A DNA stretch of 11,398 bases. Origin: an uncultured Methanobrevibacter sp. GTDB lineage: Archaea; Methanobacteriota; Methanobacteria; Methanobacteriales; Methanobacteriaceae. The stretch is from NCBI GenBank assembly GCA_905235495.1, contig CAJOMK010000062.1, positions 1 through 11,398 on the forward strand. The letters are read 5' to 3'. This document shows, in pieces, positions 1 through 6,808 of this stretch (position 1 is the first letter of the stretch; each line of letters begins with the position of its first letter). The notes beneath the pieces are model-generated. The model saw only the letters and a program-made list of their open reading frames with translations. It was not told where the DNA came from and did not search any database. The translations under genes and the position numbers were made by a program.

Positions 1-93
1 TGGTCTCGTTTCGATCCCAGAAGTTAAGTCTTTTCGCGTTTTGTTTGTGTACTATGGGTTTCGGTCTATGGGAATTTCATTTTGCTGCCAGCC
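1..93 (+). rRNA. rrf: 5S ribosomal RNA, 3' portion (5' end outside window)
   Basis: The first bases carry the conserved 5S core with GATCCCAGAAGTTAAGTC, equivalent to the usual CGAACTCGGAAGTTAAG loop. A GC-richer body follows, and the RNA ends near GCTGCCAGCC just before a run of seven T. About 93 bases are present of the roughly 120 expected, so some 30 bases of the 5' strand, including its half of helix I, lie upstream. The GC content contrasts sharply with the AT-rich DNA that follows. 5S RNA is part of the large ribosomal subunit and is often the last gene of an archaeal rRNA operon; whether 23S and 16S lie upstream cannot be seen. The exact 3' end is uncertain by a few bases. Confidence 0.9.
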
Positions 94-100
94 TTTTTTT
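94..100 (+). terminator. Oligo-T terminator after 5S rRNA
   Basis: A run of seven T directly follows the GC-rich 3' end of the 5S RNA. Oligo-T tracts are the usual archaeal intrinsic termination signal. Confidence 0.6.
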
Positions 101-300
101 ATCTAACTCTATTTAGTTTTATATTTTACGAACTTTTTTTATTATTTCTTAATTTTTCCATGTCTATAATTTTATTATTTCATTATTTGCATTGATTTTA
201 TTTTTCTCATTTTTTATACTGATTAAATTTTTATTCCATTTCTTTTAACAATTTTTTATATATTTTCTATTTTTTTAAGTTAAATATCTTAGAAATATCA
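101..300. other. AT-rich spacer without visible gene
   Basis: This stretch is T-rich on the + strand and holds no open frame of useful length and no RNA-like GC-rich block. It separates the 5S terminator from the metY promoter. I see nothing else in it. Confidence 0.6.
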
Positions 301-334
301 AAAACTTTATATAGTAGGTATAACAATTGTTATA
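301..334 (+). promoter_or_regulatory. metY promoter 1 with perfect palindromic operator
   Basis: An archaeal TATA box (CTTTATATA, 305-313, preceded by A-rich BRE-like bases) is followed six bases later by the perfect 16-base palindrome TATAACAATTGTTATA (319-334). The palindrome sits between the TATA box and the expected transcription start about 25 bases downstream, a classic place for an archaeal repressor to block polymerase. Starting here would give a leader of roughly 215 bases before metY. The palindrome is seen directly; its use as an operator is inferred, supported by similar sites at metY 417-432 and nifS 2041-2056. Confidence 0.6.
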
Positions 335-407
335 TAATGAATATTTTTCTTAAAATTTTTTGTTAATTTCTATTTTTAATATTTTTTCATCAAGAATAGA
401 ACATTGT

Positions 408-432
408 ATTATAAAATATAACAGTTGTTATT
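408..432 (+). promoter_or_regulatory. Second metY operator copy with possible second TATA box
   Basis: TATAACAGTTGTTATT (417-432) repeats the 319-334 palindrome with changes at the centre and the last base. It is immediately preceded by, and overlaps, a TATA-like TTATAAAATATA (408-419). This could be a second promoter giving a leader of about 110 bases, or a second operator inside the leader of promoter 1. Its core AACAGTTGTT also occurs upstream of dfx at 8066-8075. Confidence 0.45.
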
Positions 433-444
433 TTTTGTGAAATA

Positions 445-473
445 TTAAAAATATTGCTAAAGAATATTTTTAA
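445..473 (+). other. Stem-loop in metY leader
   Basis: There is a perfect inverted repeat with 11-base arms (TTAAAAATATT at 445-455, AATATTTTTAA at 463-473) around the seven-base loop GCTAAAG. The stem has only A-U pairs, so it is weak. No T run follows directly, so it is not an obvious terminator. A role in leader RNA structure or protein binding is possible, and chance in AT-rich DNA cannot be excluded. Confidence 0.3.
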
Positions 474-553
474 GAATTTTATTAAATGTTAAATTTTTTA
501 AAATCTACTAGTATTCATTACTTTTATTAAATTATTATATTATAGGTGATAAA

Positions 554-1873
554 ATGGCAAATAAAAATTATGGATTAAGTACTTTAGGATTACATGCAGG
601 ACAAGAAGAACCGGACCCAGCAACTGGGGCAAGAGTTGTACCAATTTATCAAACTTCTTCATATGTATTTCAGGATACTGAACAAGCTGCTAATAGATTT
701 GCTTTACAAGAATTTGGTCAAATTTATAGTAGATTGACTAACCCTACTTCGGATGCTTTTGAAGCAAGAATTGCTGCAATTGAAGGTGGTAATTGTGCTA
801 TTTCTACTGCAAGTGGTTTAGCCGCAATTACTTACGCGCTCTTGAATATTACAGAACCTGGAGATGAAATTGTTTCTGCAGATAATTTATATGGTGGTAC
901 ATATCAATTATTTGATTACACTTTTAAGGATTTAGCACGTAATGTTATCTTTGTTGATTCACAAGATCTTGATGCTTTTGAAGCAGCAATCACAGATAAG
1001 ACAAAAGCAATATATGTTGAATCCATCGGTAACCCAAAATTGGATGTTCCTGAATTTGAAAAATTAGCTGAAATTGCTCATGCTCATGATATTCCTTTAG
1101 TAGTGGATAACACTTCTGCTGTTGGAATTGTAAGACCTTTAGATTATGGAGCAGATGTAATTGCAGCTTCAGCAACTAAATTCGTAGGTGGACATGGTAC
1201 TGCTATTGGTGGATACATCGTAGACGGTGGTAAATTCAACTGGGGTAATGGTAAATTCCCTACCATCTCCGAACCAGATCCAAGTTATCATGGACTCAAT
1301 TATTGGGAAGTATTTGGGGATTTCCCTGGCCTTGGAAATATTGCTTACACCCTTCGTATAAGAGCAAGATTATTAAGAGATTTAGGTGCTACACTTGCTC
1401 CTGTACACAGTTTCATATTCTTGCAAGGTTTAGAAACCTTATCCATAAGAATGGCTAAACATTCTGAAAATGCAATTAAGGTGGCTAAATACTTAGAACA
1501 ACACCCTGCAGTAAGTTGGGTAAGTTATCCTGGTCTTGAAAGTCATCCAACATATGAAACCGCTAAAAAATATTTAGGTGACCAATTTGGTGCATTATTG
1601 ACCTTTGGTGTAAAAGGAGGACTTGAAGCAGGAAAAGAATTTATTGATAATCTTGAATTGTTATCATTACTTGCTAACATTGGTGATGCAAAAAGTTTGG
1701 TTATCCATCCAGCTTCAACTACCCACCAACAATTAACTCCTGAAGAACAGGAAAGTACTGGTGTAACTCCTGATTTAATCAGAATATCTATTGGTCTTGA
1801 AGATGTAGAAGATATTATTGCTGATATTGATCAAGCTTTAGAAAAAGTAAGTACTAAATTTGGTAATGAATAA
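554..1873 (+). CDS. metY: O-acetylhomoserine sulfhydrylase family PLP enzyme (MetY-like)
   Basis: A 439-residue member of the Cys/Met-metabolism PLP enzyme family, at the usual length of the MetY subgroup. MetY enzymes make homocysteine from O-acetylhomoserine and sulfide in the cytoplasm; some relatives also use O-acetylserine. Visible landmarks are the N-terminal LGLHAGQ stretch, the IYSRLTNPT phosphate/substrate motif (57-65), VVDNT with the PLP-contacting Asp185, and SATKFVGGHG with the Schiff-base Lys209. The C-terminal SLVIHPASTTHQQL region is intact. The start is fixed by AGGTGAT at 544-550, three bases before the ATG. It is followed by its own terminator and stands next to nifS and nifU, which suggests a sulfur-metabolism locus. 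Two palindromic operator candidates lie upstream. The acetyl donor enzyme MetX is not in the window, so the exact substrate is inferred from the family. Confidence 0.92.
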   Translation: MANKNYGLSTLGLHAGQEEPDPATGARVVPIYQTSSYVFQDTEQAANRFALQEFGQIYSRLTNPTSDAFEARIAAIEGGNCAISTASGLAAITYALLNITEPGDEIVSADNLYGGTYQLFDYTFKDLARNVIFVDSQDLDAFEAAITDKTKAIYVESIGNPKLDVPEFEKLAEIAHAHDIPLVVDNTSAVGIVRPLDYGADVIAASATKFVGGHGTAIGGYIVDGGKFNWGNGKFPTISEPDPSYHGLNYWEVFGDFPGLGNIAYTLRIRARLLRDLGATLAPVHSFIFLQGLETLSIRMAKHSENAIKVAKYLEQHPAVSWVSYPGLESHPTYETAKKYLGDQFGALLTFGVKGGLEAGKEFIDNLELLSLLANIGDAKSLVIHPASTTHQQLTPEEQESTGVTPDLIRISIGLEDVEDIIADIDQALEKVSTKFGNE

Positions 1874-1920
1874 TTAATTTTATTCTCACCAATTTTTCTT
1901 TCTTTTTCATTTATTACCTT

Positions 1921-1936
1921 CTTTCTTTTTTTTTAA
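1921..1936 (+). terminator. Oligo-T terminator after metY
   Basis: About 50 bases after the metY stop lies a pyrimidine-rich stretch that ends in nine consecutive T (1926-1934). No stable hairpin precedes it, as is usual for archaeal oligo-T terminators. It separates metY from the nifS promoter. Confidence 0.5.
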
Positions 1937-1997
1937 GATAATATTTCATTAATCCTTTCTAAAAGATTTTTGATTTATTAATATTATTAGTTAAACC

Positions 1998-2056
1998 TAA
2001 ACTTTATATACTAAAACTTACTAATTATAATATGTAGTAATATAACTATTGTTATA
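1998..2056 (+). promoter_or_regulatory. nifS promoter with palindromic operator
   Basis: The TATA box ACTTTATATA (2001-2010) is the same as that of metY. The near-perfect palindrome TATAACTATTGTTATA (2041-2056) lies about 30 bases downstream, at or just past the expected transcription start. It differs from the metY palindrome (319-334) at one central base only. An alternative TATA-like TTATAATAT (about 2026-2034) would place the palindrome at the same close spacing as in metY. Transcription from here leaves a leader of about 130 bases. Operator function is inferred. Confidence 0.55.
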
Positions 2057-2073
2057 TTTTTTTAAAATATTAT

Positions 2074-2088
2074 TATAACTTTGTTATT
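2074..2088 (+). promoter_or_regulatory. Second, compressed operator-like copy in nifS leader
   Basis: TATAAC-TTT-GTTATT repeats the half-sites of the 2041-2056 palindrome with a three-base instead of a four-base centre. metY also has two copies, so paired sites may be a feature of this control system. The altered spacing may weaken or abolish binding. Confidence 0.3.
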
Positions 2089-2111
2089 TTAATTTTTAAA
2101 GACTATGGTGG

Positions 2112-2139
2112 ATTATTAATTATTAGAATAATGAATAAT
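2112..2139 (+). other. AT-only inverted repeat before the nifS ribosome binding site
   Basis: Two 13-base arms (2112-2124 and 2127-2139) are complementary except for one mismatch, around a two-base centre. As RNA this would be a weak A-U hairpin 16 bases upstream of the GGAG ribosome binding site. It may affect translation, or be chance in AT-rich DNA. Confidence 0.25.
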
Positions 2140-2168
2140 TTATTTAAAAAAAATTCGGAGTGTAAATA

Positions 2169-3371
2169 ATGATATATATGGATAATTCTGCTACTTCTCC
2201 TGTTAAAGAAGAAGTATTCAATGCTATGGTTCCTTACTTAAAAGAAGGAAACCCATCTACTTTTTATAAATTAGGTAGAGATGCAAAAAAGGCTGTTGAG
2301 GAAGTTAGAGCAAATGTTGCTCAATTAATCAATGCGGATACAAGAGAAATTATATTTACAAGTGGGGGAACCGAATCAGATAATATGGCTATTAAAGGGG
2401 TAGCTTTAAAATTTGAAGATAAAGGTAAACATATCATTACAACAGAAATAGAACATCCTGCTGTTCTTAGAACTTGTGAATTCTTAGAGACAAGAGGTTT
2501 TGAAGTAACTTATCTCCCAGTTCAGGAAAATGGTATTATAAGTATTGATGACTTGAAAAATGCAATTAGAGATGACACAATTTTGATTTCTGTAATGCAT
2601 GCAAACAATGAAATAGGAACTATACAACCTATAGAGGAAATAGGTAAAATCGCAAAGGAAAATGGAATATTGTTCCATTGTGATGCTGTTCAATCTGTAG
2701 GTAAGATTCCTGTAGATGTAAAAGCAGCAAATATAGATTTATTGTCTATTTCATCCCATAAGATTTATGGTCCTAAAGGTGTAGGTGCCATATTCATCAG
2801 AAGAGGAGTAAAATTAGAATTATTGATTCATGGTGGAGGCCAAGAAGGTGGCCTCAGATCTGGTACTGAAAACGTTCCAGGAATTGTAGGTTTTGGTAAA
2901 GCAGCAGAACTTGCATATGAGCAATTAGATGAAAACATTGCAAAACTTTCCGAAATGAGAGATGCTTTTATTGAAAAGATTACAGACAGAATTCCTGAAG
3001 CCTACTTAAACGGTGATAGAGTCAATAGACTTCCAAACAATGCAAACTTCAGATTTGCAGCAATCGAAGGTGAAGGTTTAATTTTAAGATTGGATGCAAA
3101 AGGCATCAATGGTGCAACCGGTTCTGCATGTTCATCTAAAAGTCTTAAGGCATCATATGTATTAAGTGCATTAGGTCTTGAAGATGCTGAAATTCATGGT
3201 TCATTAAGATTGAGTTTAGGTACTGAAAACAGTATGGGGGATGTTGATGTGGTTGTGGATGCAATCGAAGAAGTTGTTGCAGGATTAAGAAGAATGTCTC
3301 CATTGTGGGATAATGAAAATAATAAATCCTTAGAATTGGATGAATCTAAATTTACAGATTCTGACCATTAA
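2169..3371 (+). CDS. nifS: Cysteine desulfurase (NifS/IscS family)
   Basis: A 400-residue class V aminotransferase-fold PLP enzyme. It converts cysteine to alanine and passes the sulfur, as an enzyme-bound persulfide, to Fe-S cluster assembly and other acceptors. Family landmarks are all visible: MIYMDNSATSP at the N-terminus, SGGTESDN (65-72), IEHPAVL with the PLP-stacking His96, HCDAVQ with Asp172, SSHKIYGPKG with the PLP Lys198, RSGTEN (230-235) and GSACSS with the catalytic Cys321. The last 20 or so residues after MSPLW are acidic and polar, a tail beyond the conserved core. The start is set by GGAGTG at 2156-2161, seven bases before the ATG. nifU follows after 95 bases, so the scaffold partner is at hand. 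The promoter region carries the palindrome shared with metY, pointing to common control. Confidence 0.95.
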   Translation: MIYMDNSATSPVKEEVFNAMVPYLKEGNPSTFYKLGRDAKKAVEEVRANVAQLINADTREIIFTSGGTESDNMAIKGVALKFEDKGKHIITTEIEHPAVLRTCEFLETRGFEVTYLPVQENGIISIDDLKNAIRDDTILISVMHANNEIGTIQPIEEIGKIAKENGILFHCDAVQSVGKIPVDVKAANIDLLSISSHKIYGPKGVGAIFIRRGVKLELLIHGGGQEGGLRSGTENVPGIVGFGKAAELAYEQLDENIAKLSEMRDAFIEKITDRIPEAYLNGDRVNRLPNNANFRFAAIEGEGLILRLDAKGINGATGSACSSKSLKASYVLSALGLEDAEIHGSLRLSLGTENSMGDVDVVVDAIEEVVAGLRRMSPLWDNENNKSLELDESKFTDSDH

Positions 3372-3400
3372 TTTAAGTATAAAAATTTATTTAGATATTA

Positions 3401-3428
3401 TTGCAATTAAATTGCAAAAGTTTATATT
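3401..3428 (+). promoter_or_regulatory. nifU promoter with its own palindromic operator
   Basis: A perfect inverted repeat TTGCAATT-A-AATTGCAA (3401-3417) lies immediately before a TATA box TTTATATT (3421-3428), so it overlaps the BRE position. Transcription would start near 3448-3453, leaving a leader of about 15 bases. The one-base centre makes it a better protein-binding palindrome than an RNA hairpin, and no T run follows. Its sequence is unlike the metY/nifS sites. Some nifU message may also come from read-through of nifS. Confidence 0.5.
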
Positions 3429-3456
3429 TGATTAAATTAAAACTAAATAAAGAATA

Positions 3457-3463
3457 AGGTGAT
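3457..3463 (+). promoter_or_regulatory. Ribosome binding site that fixes the nifU start
   Basis: AGGTGAT here is identical to the metY site and, as in metY, lies three bases before an ATG (3467). The in-frame GTG at 3464 would touch the site and is a poorer start. Confidence 0.65.
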
Positions 3464-3466
3464 GTG

Positions 3467-3841
3467 ATGTACAGTGAAAAAGTAATGGATCATTTTGCAA
3501 ATCCGAGGAATACTGGCGTAATTGAAAATGCAAGTGGTGAAGGAACAGTTGGAAATCCTACTTGTGGAGATTTGATGACTATCTATATTGATGTAGATGA
3601 AAATGAAGTAATTCAAGATATCAAATTTGAAACCTTTGGTTGTGGTGCTGCAATCGCTACAAGCAGTATGATAACTGAAATTGCTATGGGAATGACTGTT
3701 GATGAAGCTTTAAAAATTACAAGAAATGATGTGGCTGATGCATTAGATGGTCTTCCACCAATTAAAATGCATTGTTCTAACTTAGCAGCAGATGCATTAG
3801 CTGAAGCAATCAAAGATTATAAATCTAAAAATTCAGAATAA
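3467..3841 (+). CDS. nifU: Fe-S cluster assembly scaffold, IscU/NifU N-terminal type
   Basis: A 124-residue single-domain scaffold on which Fe-S clusters are built from NifS-derived sulfur and then passed to target proteins. It begins MYSEKVMDHF, as the family usually does. The three conserved cysteines are Cys33 (NPTCGD), Cys59 (FGCGAA) and Cys103 (KMHCSNLA), and Asp35 is present as well. There is no C-terminal Nfu domain or central ferredoxin-like domain, so it is IscU-like rather than full-length NifU. It retains LPPIK (96-100), which in bacterial IscU is the chaperone HscA recognition motif, although an HscA system is not expected in a methanogen. ATG 3467 is preferred over GTG 3464 on ribosome-binding-site spacing. 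It lies 95 bases after nifS, with its own TATA box and palindrome between. Confidence 0.93.
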   Translation: MYSEKVMDHFANPRNTGVIENASGEGTVGNPTCGDLMTIYIDVDENEVIQDIKFETFGCGAAIATSSMITEIAMGMTVDEALKITRNDVADALDGLPPIKMHCSNLAADALAEAIKDYKSKNSE

Positions 3842-4454
3842 TTTTTGATTGAATTTATTATTTCATTATTTTTTATTATTTTTTAATTTTTCATTATTTT
3901 AATTTTATAATTTTTTTTTTATTTTTCTATTTTTTTTAAATTTTATAATTTTATAATTTTTAAGATTTTTTTATTTTTTCATTTTCATAATATTTTTTGT
4001 TTTATTTATATGAAACATTTTTCATTATTTCCTCATTAAAATTTTAATTTTTACACTCTTGTATTAATAAATTATTTCAATTTTTCACATTTTCATTTTT
4101 GTGCAAAAATTATATAGTAATATTTCATTAAATGATAACTTATTAAAATAAAATCAATTTAATTAATCATAAATTTAATTAAATTAAATGATATGTTATG
4201 TTATAGAAAATGAGTTCAAGTATTATACATATCATAGTTTAAAAATAGTATTTTAGTAGATTTTTAATTTTAATTTTTTAAAAAGTAAAAAATGTAGAAA
4301 AATATTTTTTAATAATTTTTTTAAAAATTAATTTTTTATCAAAAATAGGAAAAGTAAAAAAATAATTTTATGAAAAATTTTTTATCAATAATTCCATCAA
4401 TAAAAATTCATCACAAATTTTTTTAAAAATTTAATTAATTAATTTTTTAAGATC
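3842..4454. other. Long AT-rich spacer between convergent nifU and DHH gene
   Basis: The left part (to about 3990) is T-rich on the + strand, with ten T at 3911-3920, and serves as an oligo-T termination zone for nifU. The right part holds A-rich tracts (for example 4350-4362), which are T tracts on the - strand and could end the DHH transcript. The inverted repeat AAATTTTTTTAAAAATTT (4415-4432) lies just after the DHH stop. A lone TATA-like AAAATTATATAGTAA (4106-4120, + strand) resembles the promoters in this window, but no convincing open frame or structured RNA follows. I see nothing else. Confidence 0.5.
3911..3920 (+). terminator. Oligo-T terminator after nifU
   Basis: Ten consecutive T lie about 70 bases after the nifU stop, inside a zone of several shorter T runs. 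There is no hairpin; this is the archaeal type of signal. Confidence 0.5.
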
Positions 4455-6788
4455 TTATTCTATAGTCATATTTTGAACTTCATTAAGAAGTTGACTTAAG
4501 ACTTCCTTACCAAGACCTTCAATATATTTTATTGATCCTGCACATTCGTGACCTCCGCCATCAATACCTGCTTGAGGTATCTTATCTGCAAGACTAATAA
4601 CTATATTGTTGACATTGAATCCAAATAACTGATGAACAGTATCAGTTGCTCTTAATACTCCAAAGTCTGGTCCATGTCCAAGAGTGATGATAGGTTTGTC
4701 TTTACCAAGTTCCTTAACAATTTTGTCATGAACAAATCCACAGGTTTTTCCAGGAGCAGGGAATGTAAACTTATGAGCATATTTTTCAACATCCAATACA
4801 TTGAAGTAGATTCCATTATCCAATTGGACTCTTTTTATGTTAGGTAAAGCAGCTTTCATTTGGGTATCTACACGTTTTAGATATTCCTTGTATAATGCTT
4901 CAACCATTTTTGGATGTTTATCTATATTATCAACACCTAAAATGGTGTCAATGATGCCTCTACCATTCATGAATCTGAGGAAGTATGCCTCGAAATCGAT
5001 ACATTCAGCAATCTTCTTCAATTGCTCTCTATCATAACCCTTTTCTGAAGCAAGCTTTATATATTGTTCCACTTCATCTGCTTCTGCACGGTCTCCTAAT
5101 ACAGCAACTGCTGGCAAATGCTTTACCAAATCCTTTACATCAGGATTGATGAGATGAGCCACTTCAGTTGCAAGAGCTCCTGCAGTAATTTGGGAGTCTC
5201 TTCCAACAAGATATGGGTTAACATGAGTGTCAACGTATTCATCAACTGCAACGGTACCTGCAATAATATCTTCACTATTGCATTCTACGTTTCCATCAAC
5301 TGTTTCACCACTTCTTAAAGTTTTTGTAATTAATTCTCCTGGGAAGTGGTGGTCAATGACTACGATTTCAATATCATAGATTTTTGCTTGCATCAAAGCT
5401 ACAATATCTTCTTCGGTAGAACCATTATCCAAAAGTACAATCAAAGGCAATTTTTGCCCATGCCTCTCCAAGTCCTCCAATGCAAAGGATAAGTCCTTTA
5501 CAACATCTTCCAATTCATAGAAAGGTGCTTTACTTGGAGAACGTTTGAAGTAGTGATATTCTGCATCACTATCTGGATTATTTGCTTTCAAATAAGGGAT
5601 AACTGCCTTTTCCATAGCAACACCTGCACAGATACCATCTGCATCTGCATGGTGTCTTACCAATATGGATCTTCCATCTAAAATAGCTCTTCTGATGACT
5701 TTTGCAGCTTCTCTCATCTTAGGTTTCAATCTATCCAATACAGGGCTTTGGATTAAGAAATCAACTTCTTCAGGCTCTGCCTTTTGATCCAATGCAATAT
5801 CGATGAATTCTCTCATCTTGCTAGCTTCTTCGCCTTCTAATTCTTCAATACTGCTAGATTCTATTTGAATTTCACCATTATGAGTATTAACTTCACCAAT
5901 TACTTCGACGATATCTCCTATATCAATTTCAGGATACATTCTAACTCCAGGTTCATTGAATGCTGCAACCCAAGTAATTGCTGTTTCATCTGTAATTGTA
6001 AATATGGATGGTCCAGATGTTTGTTGGATTTGTATAACTTCTCCATGAATCTTAACAACATTATTCAATGAGGATTCATCAAGAGTTGCAATCTTTGTTC
6101 TTTCTATGTGTTTCTTGACTCTCTTGATTACATATTCCCCTTTGAAGACAGTTGCAGGAGCCATATCAACTTCACGTTTTCTTTCCTTTATTTGTGTGAT
6201 TCTTACAAATACATAGTCTCCTACTTTATTGTGGGAATTACGTGTTCTCATCAATCCCCATATTTGATTGTTAAGACTTACAAAAAGACCGTATCTTTCC
6301 ACTCTTGTAACTTTACCTCTATAGATGGAATTAAGTTCCAAATCACTCATTTCACATAATCCATCCAATTCATAAACAATTTCCTTTCCGGAAATATCTG
6401 ATTCAACCACTACTTTTTCCGGATTTTTCTCTCTTTCCAATTGTTTTTTCTTCTTATCTTCTTCTTGTTTTTCGAAACATTCGTCACAGTAGTTCTTATC
6501 AGAGTCAATAACTTTTCCACAGCTGTTACAAACAGTAATTTCTCCAGTTCCATTACAATAAGGGCAATCTTCTGTTACATCTACAACCCCTTTTCCATCA
6601 CATGCTTCACATGGAACATCTTGATCTGTATCCAAATCAAATTTAGCTTTAGCCTTACTGCTGACTCCCTTAAAGTGACTTTTCATTTCGAAAGTGTCTA
6701 CATAACCGGTTCCATCACAATTTTCACATATTTTTGAATCTATAACTATTGAACCGGTTCCATTACATTTAGGACATGATTTTTTCAT
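4455..6788 (-). CDS. DHH/DHHA1 phosphoesterase with zinc-finger, S1 and OB domains (RecJ-like)
   Basis: A 777-residue protein of the DHH phosphoesterase superfamily, probably a manganese-dependent nuclease acting on DNA or RNA. From the N-terminus: four CxxCxGxG motifs (5-12, 21-28, 60-67, 75-82) as in the DnaJ zinc finger; a further Cys pair set (C87/C90, C101/C104) resembling a zinc ribbon; a charged linker (105-125); an S1-type RNA-binding domain (about 152-212); an OB-fold domain (about 240-315); and the DHH domain with HADADG (380-385), DNGS with Asp454, IDHH (478-481) and LGDRAE with Asp566. A DHHA1 domain follows, with GHGPDFG (704-710) and the substrate-binding GGGHECAGS (744-752). 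All catalytic motifs look intact. The DnaJ-like part has no J domain, so it is not a chaperone. The ATG follows GTGAGAGAG on the - strand, 20 bases after the lipoprotein gene, suggesting co-transcription. The substrate cannot be told from sequence. Confidence 0.88.
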   Translation of the reverse strand: MKKSCPKCNGTGSIVIDSKICENCDGTGYVDTFEMKSHFKGVSSKAKAKFDLDTDQDVPCEACDGKGVVDVTEDCPYCNGTGEITVCNSCGKVIDSDKNYCDECFEKQEEDKKKKQLEREKNPEKVVVESDISGKEIVYELDGLCEMSDLELNSIYRGKVTRVERYGLFVSLNNQIWGLMRTRNSHNKVGDYVFVRITQIKERKREVDMAPATVFKGEYVIKRVKKHIERTKIATLDESSLNNVVKIHGEVIQIQQTSGPSIFTITDETAITWVAAFNEPGVRMYPEIDIGDIVEVIGEVNTHNGEIQIESSSIEELEGEEASKMREFIDIALDQKAEPEEVDFLIQSPVLDRLKPKMREAAKVIRRAILDGRSILVRHHADADGICAGVAMEKAVIPYLKANNPDSDAEYHYFKRSPSKAPFYELEDVVKDLSFALEDLERHGQKLPLIVLLDNGSTEEDIVALMQAKIYDIEIVVIDHHFPGELITKTLRSGETVDGNVECNSEDIIAGTVAVDEYVDTHVNPYLVGRDSQITAGALATEVAHLINPDVKDLVKHLPAVAVLGDRAEADEVEQYIKLASEKGYDREQLKKIAECIDFEAYFLRFMNGRGIIDTILGVDNIDKHPKMVEALYKEYLKRVDTQMKAALPNIKRVQLDNGIYFNVLDVEKYAHKFTFPAPGKTCGFVHDKIVKELGKDKPIITLGHGPDFGVLRATDTVHQLFGFNVNNIVISLADKIPQAGIDGGGHECAGSIKYIEGLGKEVLSQLLNEVQNMTIE

Positions 6789-6808
6789 TTTTCTCTCTCA
6801 CTAATAAT

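Noticed and set aside
101..300. tRNA or other structured RNA after the 5S gene
   Set aside because: No GC-rich paired segments or TTCGA T-loop-like sequence lie in this T-rich stretch.
3464..3466. GTG start for nifU
   Set aside because: It would directly abut the AGGTGAT site; ATG 3467 has the same three-base spacing as metY and gives the usual family N-terminus.
4187..4255. Possible small open frame of about 22 codons after a TATA-like box at 4106-4120
   Set aside because: There is no ribosome binding site, the residues show no pattern, and the spacer is low-complexity.
4456..4480. CRISPR, IS element or attachment site anywhere in the window
   Set aside because: No regularly spaced repeats with unique spacers, no transposase or integrase frame, and no terminal inverted repeats were seen on either strand.
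5865..6737. Several + strand open frames opposite the DHH gene
   Set aside because: They are antisense shadows of a conserved protein, rich in Phe/Ser/Ile as expected from reversed Lys/Glu codons, with no ribosome binding sites.
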